Shown here one piece after another: positions 8,927 to 16,430 of a DNA stretch of 64,000 nucleotides. Each line of letters begins with the position of its first letter. Position 1 is the first letter of the stretch. This DNA comes from Janthinobacterium sp. (GTDB taxonomy: Bacteria > Pseudomonadota > Gammaproteobacteria > Burkholderiales > Burkholderiaceae_D): NCBI GenBank assembly GCA_003133225.1, contig PKWL01000090.1, forward strand, positions 28,233 to 92,232. Direction: 5' to 3'. Under the pieces are notes generated by a model that had not been told where the DNA came from, did no database searches, and saw only the letters and a list, made by a program, of their open reading frames with translations. Made by a program: the position numbers and the translations under genes.

Positions 8927-9007
8927 TCGGTGAAGCCGACGGCCGGGCAACCATCATGATATTGCCGTGTTTTATAAATAGTGGCACCACTTGAAAGGAA
9001 TCAAATC

Positions 9008-9397
9008 ATGTACGGATTCAACACTCATCTAAAAATGCCCTTCGATGCCGCCGTCGCAAAAGTCACCGAGGCCCTGAAAAAGGAAGGCTTCGGCGTGCTC
9101 AGCGACATTGATGTCAAGGCGACTTTGAAAGCGAAACTCAACATCGAGCATCGGCCGTATCGCATTCTCGGCGCGTGCAACCCGCCGCTCGCCTACCGCG
9201 CGATCGAGGCCGATCCCGACATCGGCTTGCTGCTGCCGTGCAACGTGGTGGTGCGCGAGGAAGCCGATAAAAGCATAACGGTCGCATTCATGGATCCCGA
9301 GGCAGTGTTGAAGCTGGTCGACAAATTGGAAGTGACTGACATTGCCAGGGAAGTACGGGCACTGCTGCAGAAGGTGTGTACGAGTCTCACGGCATGA
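9008..9397 (+). CDS. DUF302 family protein
   Basis: A 129-aa cytosolic protein matching DUF302 over its whole length: [20 protein letters not shown] at 9-28, then [13 protein letters not shown] and [20 protein letters not shown] around residues 54-73, with the conserved Cys-Asn-Pro-Pro. Members are heat-stable alpha/beta proteins of unknown biochemical role, often near stress or sulfur genes. The start at ATG 9008 is favoured by AAGGAA 5 nt upstream. It precedes phosphoketolase by 72 bp in the same direction. Confidence 0.88.
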   Translation: MYGFNTHLKMPFDAAVAKVTEALKKEGFGVLSDIDVKATLKAKLNIEHRPYRILGACNPPLAYRAIEADPDIGLLLPCNVVVREEADKSITVAFMDPEAVLKLVDKLEVTDIAREVRALLQKVCTSLTA

Positions 9398-9469
9398 AGA
9401 ACAACCAACGACGAGTCGCACATGATCGCCGGGTGCCTCGGCCTCGGCTCAATTCGGGAAACTTAGACC

Positions 9470-11845
9470 ATGACAAGCAACACCCTCACACCGGAACTGC
9501 TCCACAGCATGGACGCCTACTGGCGCGCCGCCAACTACCTGTCGGTCGGCCAGATTTACCTCTACGACAACCCGTTGCTCAAACGAGCTTTGGTGCTCGC
9601 GAATGTCAAGCACATGCTGCTGGGTCACTGGGGCACGACCCCTGGGCAGAACTTCATTTACGTGCATCTGAACCGGGTCATCAAGAAGTACGACCTCAAC
9701 ATGATCTACGTCTCGGGTCCCGGGCACGGCGGCCCGGCCGTGGTCGGCAATACCTATCTCGAAGGCACCTATAGCGAGATCTATCCCAATATCAGCCAGG
9801 ATGAGGCCGGACTGCAAAAGCTATTCAAGCAATTCTCATTTCCCGGCGGCATTCCCAGCCACGCCTCGCCGGAATGTCCGGGCTCGATCCACGAGGGCGG
9901 CGAGCTGGGCTATTCGCTCAGCCATTCGTTCGGGGCGGTGTTCGACAACCCCGAACTCATCGTCGCCTGCGTCGTCGGTGACGGCGAGGCGGAAACCGGA
10001 CCGCTGGCCACCGCCTGGCATTCCAACAAATTTCTCGATCCGGTCACCGACGGCGCGGTGCTGCCGATCCTGCATCTGAACGGCTACAAGATCTCCAACC
10101 CGACCGTGCTCGCCCGCATCGAGCATGAGGAACTGGAACAGTTGTTGCGCGGCTACGGCTGGACGCCCTATTTCGTCGAGGGACACGAGCCCGAACTGAT
10201 GCATCAGGCCATGGCCGCGACGCTCGAAACGGCGGTGAAGCAAATCAAGGCCATCCAGCAGGATGCCCGCGTCCACGGCAACGTCGCGCGTCCGCGCTGG
10301 CCGATGATCGTGCTCAATTCACCCAAGGGTTGGACCGGGCCGAAGGTGGTCGATGGGCTGCAGATCGAGGGCACATTCCGGGCGCATCAGGTTCCAATCG
10401 CGGTATCGCCCACGGCGCCTCCCGAACATCTGAAGCTGTTGGAAGAATGGCTCAGGAGCTACCGGGCAGAGGAACTGTTCGATGCGCAGGGCCGACTGAA
10501 ACCGGAACTGGCTGAACTTGCGCCGAAGGGCGAACGGCGCATGGGCGCCAATCCCCACGCCAACGGTGGCATGCTGCTGCGCGACCTGCGCATGCCGGAT
10601 TTTCGCGACTACGCGCAGAGCGTGTCTGAACCGGGGGTGAAGGGAATCGGCGACACGCATGTGCTCGGCCGATTCCTGCGCGATGTGGCGAAGCTGAACG
10701 CCGAGCAGCGCAATTTCCGCGTCTTCGGGCCTGATGAGACGCTGTCCAACGGCCTGGAAGCCCTGTTCGAAGTGACCCAACGTCAATGGGACGCGGCCAC
10801 CGTGCCGAGCGACGAGTTTCTCGCACCCAGTGGGCGCGTGCTCGACTCGATGCTCAGCGAGCACCAGTGCGAGGGCTGGCTGGAGGGTTATCTGCTCACC
10901 GGGCGGCACGGGTTGTTCAACTGTTACGAGGCGTTCATCCACATCATCGACTCGATGTTCAACCAGCACGCCAAGTGGCTCAAGGTCACGGCGCAACTGC
11001 CGTGGCGGCGCAAGATCGCCTCGCTCAACTACCTGCTGGCTTCGCATGTCTGGCGCCAGGATCACAACGGGTTTACGCATCAAGATCCGGGCTTCATCGA
11101 CCACGTCGTGAACAAGAAGGCCGATGTCGTGCGTGTCTACCTGCCGCCGGATGCAAACTGCCTGCTCTCGGTGATGGACCACTGCCTGCGCAGTCGTCAC
11201 TATGTCAATGTTGTGGTCGCTGGCAAACACCCGGCGCCGCAGTGGCTGACGATGGATGCCGCAGTGAAGCACTGCACCGAAGGCATCGGCATCTGGCAGT
11301 GGGCCAGCAACGACCAGGCGGTTGCGCCCGACGTGGTGATGGCCTGCTGCGGTGACGTGCCCACACTGGAAACGCTGGCCGCCGTCTCCATCCTGCGCGA
11401 CCATCTGCCCAAGCTAAGAATCCGGGTCGTCAACGTGGTCGACCTGATGAAGCTACAGCCGCAAAGCGAGCACCCGCACGGACTTTCCGACACGGATTTC
11501 GACGAACTCTTCACCAGGGACAAGCCGGTCATCTTCGCCTACCATGCCTACCCGTGGTTGATCCACCGCCTGACCTACCGCCGCACCAACCACGACAACA
11601 TTCACGTCCGTGGCTACAAGGAAGAAGGCACCGTCACCACGCCCTTCGACATGACGGTGCTCAACGATCTGGACCGTTTCCACCTCGTGATGGACACCAT
11701 CGACCGCCTGCCGCAGACCGGCGACAAGGGACTCTACCTGAAACAGCAACTCAAGGACAAGCTGATCGAGCACAGGCAGTACATCGACGAGCACGGCCAG
11801 GACATGCCGGAGATCCGGAACTGGAAGTGGAACAACTTCCAATGA
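9470..11845 (+). CDS. xfp: Xylulose-5-phosphate/fructose-6-phosphate phosphoketolase
   Basis: A thiamine-diphosphate enzyme that splits xylulose 5-phosphate (or fructose 6-phosphate) with inorganic phosphate into acetyl-phosphate and glyceraldehyde 3-phosphate (or erythrose 4-phosphate). At 791 aa it has the usual family length. Visible motifs are SGPGHGGP at residues 82-89, the cofactor loop GDGEAETGP at 170-178, [11 protein letters not shown] (N and I of the ThDP motif) and the C-terminal [12 protein letters not shown]. Its stop overlaps the start of the aldolase gene (ATGA), which shows translational coupling. With pgl, gnd and aldolase in the islet, it fits a phosphoketolase shunt that makes acetyl-phosphate. 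No acetate kinase gene is in the window. Confidence 0.96.
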   Translation: MTSNTLTPELLHSMDAYWRAANYLSVGQIYLYDNPLLKRALVLANVKHMLLGHWGTTPGQNFIYVHLNRVIKKYDLNMIYVSGPGHGGPAVVGNTYLEGTYSEIYPNISQDEAGLQKLFKQFSFPGGIPSHASPECPGSIHEGGELGYSLSHSFGAVFDNPELIVACVVGDGEAETGPLATAWHSNKFLDPVTDGAVLPILHLNGYKISNPTVLARIEHEELEQLLRGYGWTPYFVEGHEPELMHQAMAATLETAVKQIKAIQQDARVHGNVARPRWPMIVLNSPKGWTGPKVVDGLQIEGTFRAHQVPIAVSPTAPPEHLKLLEEWLRSYRAEELFDAQGRLKPELAELAPKGERRMGANPHANGGMLLRDLRMPDFRDYAQSVSEPGVKGIGDTHVLGRFLRDVAKLNAEQRNFRVFGPDETLSNGLEALFEVTQRQWDAATVPSDEFLAPSGRVLDSMLSEHQCEGWLEGYLLTGRHGLFNCYEAFIHIIDSMFNQHAKWLKVTAQLPWRRKIASLNYLLASHVWRQDHNGFTHQDPGFIDHVVNKKADVVRVYLPPDANCLLSVMDHCLRSRHYVNVVVAGKHPAPQWLTMDAAVKHCTEGIGIWQWASNDQAVAPDVVMACCGDVPTLETLAAVSILRDHLPKLRIRVVNVVDLMKLQPQSEHPHGLSDTDFDELFTRDKPVIFAYHAYPWLIHRLTYRRTNHDNIHVRGYKEEGTVTTPFDMTVLNDLDRFHLVMDTIDRLPQTGDKGLYLKQQLKDKLIEHRQYIDEHGQDMPEIRNWKWNNFQ

Positions 11846-12861
11846 AGGCGCAAGAGCTTATAGACACCGCGAGGGCGCTGGTCGCCGGCGACAAGGGCCT
11901 GCTGGCGATGGATGAAAGCAATCCCACCTGCAACAAGCGATTTGCCGACGCTAAAATTTCCCAGACCGACGAGGCCCGGCGCGCGTATCGCGAGCTGCTC
12001 GTGACCACACCCGGACTGGGCGAATGCATCAGCGGCGCGATTCTCTACGACGAAACCATCCGCCAAGAAACGCAGGACGGCACGCCTTTCGTGCAGGTGC
12101 TGATTGCGGCCGGCATCAAGGTCGACATGGGCGCCAAGGCCCTCGCAGGTCATCCCGGAGAGAAGATAAGCGAAGGCCTCGACGGACTGCGCGAGCGCCT
12201 GGCCGAGTACGCCCGAATGGGTGCCCGTTTCGCCAAGTGGCGCGCGGTATTGGCTATCGGCGAAGGCTGGCCCACTCCCGCCTGCATCGAGGTCAACGCG
12301 CATGCCCTGGCGCGCTATGCCGCCTTGTGCCAGGAGGCGACTTTGGTGCCCATCGTCGAGCCCGAAGTGCTGATGGACGGTGACCATACGCTGGAGCGTT
12401 GCCGCTCGGTGACGGAACACGTTCTGCACCGGGTCTTTGATCAGCTCCGCCTTCAGGGCGTGATGCTGGAGGCGATGATCCTGAAGCCCAACATGGTGCT
12501 GCCGGGCTTGACTTGCGCGACGCAGGAATCGGTCGATGTGGTGGCCGCTGCCACGGTAAAAAGCTTGCTCCGGGTGGTGCCGGCCGCTGTCGCCGGCATT
12601 GCCTTCCTGTCGGGTGGGCAGTCCAGCGAGTTGGCCTCAGCACGGTTGAACGCCATGCACGGACGATTCGGATTGCCACCCGTGCAAGCGCCCTGGCCGC
12701 TGACGTTTTCGTTTGGGCGGGCGCTGCAGCAACCGGCGTTGGAGATATGGGCCGGCGACGAGCTGAACCGGGTCGCGGCCCAGCAGGCGTTGCTGCATCG
12801 CGCTCGCTGCAACGCTGCGGCGCTGCGTGGCAATTACCACGCCGGGATGGAGACCGCTTGA
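11842..12861 (+). CDS. fba: Class I fructose-bisphosphate aldolase
   Basis: Cleaves fructose 1,6-bisphosphate to dihydroxyacetone phosphate and glyceraldehyde 3-phosphate through a lysine Schiff base. The 339-aa protein has the class I eukaryotic-like signatures [16 protein letters not shown] at residues 19-34, [13 protein letters not shown] near 132-144 and [13 protein letters not shown] near 211-223, in which the Lys forms the Schiff base. [17 protein letters not shown] follows near residue 254. The ATG overlaps the xfp stop by 4 nt, and its own stop overlaps the next start. Class I rather than metal-dependent class II suggests an auxiliary, oxygen- and metal-independent isoenzyme. Confidence 0.94.
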   Translation: MKAQELIDTARALVAGDKGLLAMDESNPTCNKRFADAKISQTDEARRAYRELLVTTPGLGECISGAILYDETIRQETQDGTPFVQVLIAAGIKVDMGAKALAGHPGEKISEGLDGLRERLAEYARMGARFAKWRAVLAIGEGWPTPACIEVNAHALARYAALCQEATLVPIVEPEVLMDGDHTLERCRSVTEHVLHRVFDQLRLQGVMLEAMILKPNMVLPGLTCATQESVDVVAAATVKSLLRVVPAAVAGIAFLSGGQSSELASARLNAMHGRFGLPPVQAPWPLTFSFGRALQQPALEIWAGDELNRVAAQQALLHRARCNAAALRGNYHAGMETA

Positions 12862-13469
12862 CCCAACTTCTGCGAGCCCACCTCATTCGACACGGCGAGA
12901 CCGCGTGGTCTCGCACCGGCCAACACACCGGGCGCACCGAGCTTGCGTTGACCGCGCACGGCGAAGACGAAGCGCGCGGACTTGCGCAACGTCTGCGCCC
13001 GAATGGGTTCACCCGTGTCCTCGTCAGCCCGCGGCTGCGCGCGCGCCAGACCTGCGAGCTCGCAGGATTCGCACCGGCGAGCGAGATCGAGCCGGATTTG
13101 GCTGAATGGGACTACGGCGACTATGAAGGACGGCGATCGGTGGATATACGCAAGGAGTATCCGGGCTGGAACGTCTGGCGCGATGGCTGCCCCCATGGCG
13201 AGACCCCCGCCGAAGTGTCCGCTCGTGCCGACAGGGTCATCGCGAAACTGTGCACGATGCATGGCAACATTGCGCTCTTTTCGCATGGCCAGTTCGGCGC
13301 CGCACTGGCGGCCAGGTGGATCGGCCTGCCATTGATCGAAGGGCAGCATTTCGCCTTGTACCCGGCATCACTGAGCATCCTCGGCTGCGAACCCCTTCAC
13401 CCCGACCGGCGGCTCATCGAACTGTGGAACGAAACGGCGGCCTCTCGCGGCCAACATTCTGTCCTGTGA
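12858..13469 (+). CDS. Histidine phosphatase (phosphoglycerate mutase-like)
   Basis: A 203-aa member of the histidine phosphatase superfamily. The catalytic motif LIRHGETAW is at residues 9-17, VSPRLRARQTCEL near 55-67 gives the second Arg, LAEWDYGDYEG near 82-92 the Glu, and LFSHGQFG near 142-149 the second His. The likely start is TTG at 12858, which overlaps the aldolase stop (TTGA). No better in-frame ATG exists upstream of the RHG motif. Substrate is not predictable; a sugar phosphatase or cofactor-dependent mutase is possible. It completes the three-gene overlapping xfp-fba unit. Confidence 0.87.
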   Translation: MTQLLRAHLIRHGETAWSRTGQHTGRTELALTAHGEDEARGLAQRLRPNGFTRVLVSPRLRARQTCELAGFAPASEIEPDLAEWDYGDYEGRRSVDIRKEYPGWNVWRDGCPHGETPAEVSARADRVIAKLCTMHGNIALFSHGQFGAALAARWIGLPLIEGQHFALYPASLSILGCEPLHPDRRLIELWNETAASRGQHSVL

Positions 13470-13557
13470 CCTGACCCGTGAAGGCGTGCATTGCCGCTGC
13501 GCCAAACGCCGTACCATGCCACCCGATACGTCCTGATCCGATCATGCCTAAATGCAT
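13414..13557 (-). pseudogene. Second 6PGDH gene, N-terminal remnant
   Basis: A 47-codon frame beginning MHLGMIGSGRIG, the Rossmann start of decarboxylating 6-phosphogluconate dehydrogenases (compare MQIGIIGLGRMG at 1022). After 12 residues the similarity breaks and the frame runs on antisense to the histidine phosphatase gene. Its ATG overlaps the pgl stop, as expected of a former pgl-gnd operon. I infer that the rest of this gnd copy was deleted and the remnant joined to the xfp cluster. Confidence 0.6.
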
Positions 13558-14273
13558 TTTGAATCTCCTTGATTGGGCAGGACCAACGGTAGCAGAAGCG
13601 AGGACGTCACCAGTACATCGACACCCGCCGCCGGCATGATCGCCCGCGCCGCAATGTCTTTGCCAGCCCGCCACTCGGCCACCGCCCGGTGCTTGAACTC
13701 GCCACTGACCAGAAATACCACTTGCCGCGCACGACTCAGCCGCGCCGCACTCAAGGACACCCGCTGCGGCGGGGGTTTGGGTGCGTCCAACACCGCCAGC
13801 GTGGCAGGTGAATCGGGCGCCGTGCCCCAGTCATGACCTGGAAACAAGCTTGCGGTATGACCATCCTCACCAAGCCCGAGCAGAACCAGATCAAAGTCGC
13901 CCACTGTTCGTAGTGTTTCGGCATAAATTCGAGCTGCTTGAAACGCGCCCAACTCTCCCGGTATCGTATGCAACTGCAAAGGGGGAATGGGGACGCAATC
14001 GAGCCAAACCTCAGCCGCCATACGCGAGTTTCGATCTGAATCGTCTGACGGCAAGCAGCGCTCGTCGCCGAAATAAATGTGCCAGGCAGACCAGTCAGTT
14101 TGGGCTGCACCGAGCCCGTGATAAATTTCCCGCGGCGTATTTCCACCGGCGAGCACAAGATGGAATTGGCCACGTTCATGAATAGCCCGTGCCGCACTGG
14201 CAAGGATCATCTCAATCGCCATTTGCTGTAACGCCAGCGCATCGTCAACTGCATGCCAGCGACAAAGTTCCAA
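13548..14273 (-). CDS. pgl: 6-phosphogluconolactonase (DevB/SOL type)
   Basis: Hydrolyses 6-phosphogluconolactone to 6-phosphogluconate in the oxidative pentose phosphate pathway. The family motifs are LVLAGGNTPREIYHGL near residues 40-55, IYFGDERCLPSDDSDRN near 68-84 and LLGLGEDGHTASLFPG near 134-149. The frame is open back to 14396, but a TTG at 14273 preceded 8 nt upstream by AAGGAG gives a 241-aa protein of typical length, so I use it. The longer version adds an unlikely Ser/Gly-rich N-terminus. It is transcribed towards the xfp cluster, and a gnd fragment overlaps its 3' end. Confidence 0.88.
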   Translation of the reverse strand: MELCRWHAVDDALALQQMAIEMILASAARAIHERGQFHLVLAGGNTPREIYHGLGAAQTDWSAWHIYFGDERCLPSDDSDRNSRMAAEVWLDCVPIPPLQLHTIPGELGAFQAARIYAETLRTVGDFDLVLLGLGEDGHTASLFPGHDWGTAPDSPATLAVLDAPKPPPQRVSLSAARLSRARQVVFLVSGEFKHRAVAEWRAGKDIAARAIMPAAGVDVLVTSSLLLPLVLPNQGDSKCI

Positions 14274-14890
14274 TTGGATTTCTCCTTGTGTTGTTTGCCG
14301 CAAACCGCACGCCCGCAAGAAACTGCCACTCGGTAGCAACCACTTTGATGGTATCAGGCTCGCAGCCGTGGATTGCCCTTTAAGAGTGCCGTGCAACGCG
14401 CATCGGCAGATGGAATGGCCGCCACCACGCTGTTGGCGATGTGTCTTGCTTGATTCTATTGGCGGGTTGAATCAACGTCTGTGCGCTGGCGCACATGTCG
14501 GCTGTCGTTCGAGGCACGCCGGCTCGCACTCAGCGCGCAACGAGTCGCTCTGCGTTGCCGCTTATCGTCAGCAACGTGCCCAATGCTGACGGCCACGGCC
14601 TTGAAGACCTGACGTTCGTGGCCTCGACCAGACAAGCCAGAGCAGTCATTCAATCTTCGGGATCAAATTTTCCAATTGGCGGTCAGCAACGCAGCGTTTC
14701 CAGCCGGTCATGTTGAATCCTTGGATGACTGGTCCGGAACAAGACCGGCCGTCGATTGGACACCGGCAGGGAGTCATCGACGCTGTGCTGACAAATATCA
14801 AGTTCTGTCAGCGAAATTTCGGCATTGTTCATCTTCGTCGCAAATGTTTGTTTTGCTCATCCAATGGGGGCATAATGATAGGCAAACTGC
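14274..14890. other. Long intergenic region between pgl and the c-di-GMP operon
   Basis: About 600 bp with no recognisable gene on either strand. Short open frames have shadow-like Arg/Ser composition. Near 14850-14880 a TTTGTT box and CATAAT box about 18 bp apart could be a sigma-70 promoter for the HD-GYP operon. That is a weak inference. Confidence 0.4.
14282..14287 (-). promoter_or_regulatory. Ribosome binding site deciding the pgl TTG start
   Basis: AAGGAG on the minus strand, 8 nt before TTG 14273. No comparable site precedes the upstream ATG candidates. Confidence 0.65.
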
Positions 14891-14951
14891 GGAGGTCTTT
14901 TTGAGTAGTCAGTATCAGTCCCCCCCCCGCACTCGGTCGGGAAGTCCGTGA
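14891..14951 (+). promoter_or_regulatory. Leader ORF with strong RBS and C9 tract ahead of the HD-GYP gene
   Basis: GGAGG at 14891-14895 precedes TTG 14901, which opens a 16-codon frame (SSQYQSPPRTRSGSP) ending at TGA 14949-14951. That TGA overlaps the GTG start of the HD-GYP gene (GTGA). The leader contains a run of nine C at 14920-14928. One additional C would join the TTG frame to the HD-GYP frame with no stop between. This is either translational coupling, a slippage switch, or a homopolymer sequencing error hiding the true start. Confidence 0.5.
14920..14928 (+). repeat. Poly-C tract (C9)
   Basis: Nine consecutive C, 19 nt before the GTG start. It is the longest G/C homopolymer I noticed in the window. 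Confidence 0.9.
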
Positions 14952-16381
14952 GCGAGCCACAGACCCTGCGCGGTCGCGCCGAGGATGCCTACCGGGGTAG
15001 CGCCGCCGACGTGACGGGCCAACTCAGTGCCCTGACCCCCAATGCACTACGCCATATCGTGCATGAACTGGGGGTGCATCAGATCGAGTTGGAGATGCAG
15101 AACGAAGAACTGCGTCGGACTCAGAATGAACTCGAAACCTCGCAGGCGCGCTATTTCGATTTCTATGACATGGCTCCGGTGGGCTATTGCACCGTCAGCG
15201 GGTCCGGACAGATCGAGCAAGCCAATCTCACCGCTGCCGCGCTGTTTGGCATGGGCCGAGCATTGCTTGTCCGGCAAAAGATCACCCAGTTCATTCTCCC
15301 AGACGATCAGGCCATTTTCTACTTGATGCGCCAAAGAATCATTGAAACCCATGGGCCGCAGTCCTGCGAGTTGCGGTTCGTGAAACGGGATGGCACGAAA
15401 TTCTGGGCACATCTGGACGCCCTTGCCGTCCCCGACCAAGGCGGTGCGCCTACCCTGCGCATCGTGATGACCGACATCAACGAGCGCATGCTCGGAACCA
15501 AGGCGCTAGCCGCTGCCAACAAGGAGCTTGCCTATCAAGACGAAGAGAAAGGCAAACGGGCAGCAGAACTGCTGGTTGCCAATGTTGAGCTTGCCTATCA
15601 AGGCGAAGAGAAAGGCAAACGGGCAGCAGAATTGCTGGTTGCCAACGTTGAGCTTGCCTATCAAGGCAAAGAGAAAGGCAAACGGGCAGCGGAACTGCTG
15701 GTTGCCAACGTTGAGCTTGCTTATCAAGGCAAAGAGAAAGGCAAACGGGCAGCGGAACTGCTGGTTGCCAATCAGGAGATTCAACGTTATATCGCCGAAC
15801 TAGAAACCGCCTTTATGAGCACCGTGCAGGTAGTCACCACTCTGAGCGAAATGCGCGACCCATACACCACTGGGCACGAGCGCAAGGTGGCTGAGCTTGC
15901 CGTGGCCATTGGTGCCGAACTCGGTTTTTCTGTGCACCAGCAAGAGGGGCTGCGCGTGGCCGGTTATCTGCATGACATCGGAAAAATCGCCATTCCCACT
16001 CAGTTTCTCGCCAAACCCGGCAAACTCAGTTGGATTGAACAGCGGCTGATTCAGGAACACGCTCAGGCAGGTTACGACGTGTTAAAGGACGTGAAGTTTC
16101 CGTGGCAGATCGCCGATGTCGTGCTGCAACATCACGAACGCATGGACGGCAGCGGCTATCCGCAGGGGTTGAAGGGGGAGGCCATCCTGCTGGAAGCGAG
16201 AATTCTGGCGGTGGCCGATGTGGTGGAGGCCATGTCTTCGCATCGGCCATACCGCCCGGCGCTAGGGATTGAGGCAGCGTTGACCGAGATCGAGCGTGGG
16301 CGCGAAACCTTCTTTGACGCCAATGTCGTAGATGCCTGTTTGCGGCTGTTCCGCGAAAAGTGCTATGTGATTGCGGCGTAA
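14948..16381 (+). CDS. PAS/HD-GYP cyclic-di-GMP phosphodiesterase
   Basis: A 477-aa signalling protein. A PAS domain lies at about 65-185 (YFDFYDMAPVGYCTV, VMTDINERM). A highly charged coiled-coil follows at 190-280, built from four near-identical 21-aa repeats (AYQxxEKGKRAAELLVAN). The HD-GYP domain at 290-475 has LHDIGKIAIP with HD at 342-343 and HHERMDGSGYP from 395. HD-GYP proteins hydrolyse c-di-GMP to GMP or pGpG. All metal-ligand motifs look intact. No membrane helices are seen, so it is cytosolic. The GTG start overlaps a leader stop. The next gene starts 50 nt downstream in the same operon. Confidence 0.92.
   Translation: MSEPQTLRGRAEDAYRGSAADVTGQLSALTPNALRHIVHELGVHQIELEMQNEELRRTQNELETSQARYFDFYDMAPVGYCTVSGSGQIEQANLTAAALFGMGRALLVRQKITQFILPDDQAIFYLMRQRIIETHGPQSCELRFVKRDGTKFWAHLDALAVPDQGGAPTLRIVMTDINERMLGTKALAAANKELAYQDEEKGKRAAELLVANVELAYQGEEKGKRAAELLVANVELAYQGKEKGKRAAELLVANVELAYQGKEKGKRAAELLVANQEIQRYIAELETAFMSTVQVVTTLSEMRDPYTTGHERKVAELAVAIGAELGFSVHQQEGLRVAGYLHDIGKIAIPTQFLAKPGKLSWIEQRLIQEHAQAGYDVLKDVKFPWQIADVVLQHHERMDGSGYPQGLKGEAILLEARILAVADVVEAMSSHRPYRPALGIEAALTEIERGRETFFDANVVDACLRLFREKCYVIAA
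15524..15775 (+). repeat. Four tandem 63-bp in-frame repeats
   Basis: Copies start at 15524, 15587, 15650 and 15713. They differ by only a few substitutions, several of them synonymous. Each encodes 21 residues beginning ELAYQ and ending LLVANV, predicted alpha-helical. The fourth copy diverges in its last codons. Such near-identical units can expand or contract by recombination and change linker length in steps of 21 residues. Confidence 0.95.
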
Positions 16382-16430
16382 AACGCTGTCTGAAAAAAGT
16401 ATTCCAATGAATGTTCACGCGGGAGGGCTT

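Noticed and set aside
10319..11404. 361-codon minus-strand open frame
   Set aside because: Antisense to phosphoketolase, whose family identity is certain.
15524..15775. Regular 63-bp repeats considered as a CRISPR array
   Set aside because: There are no unique spacers and the repeats are in frame within a coding region.
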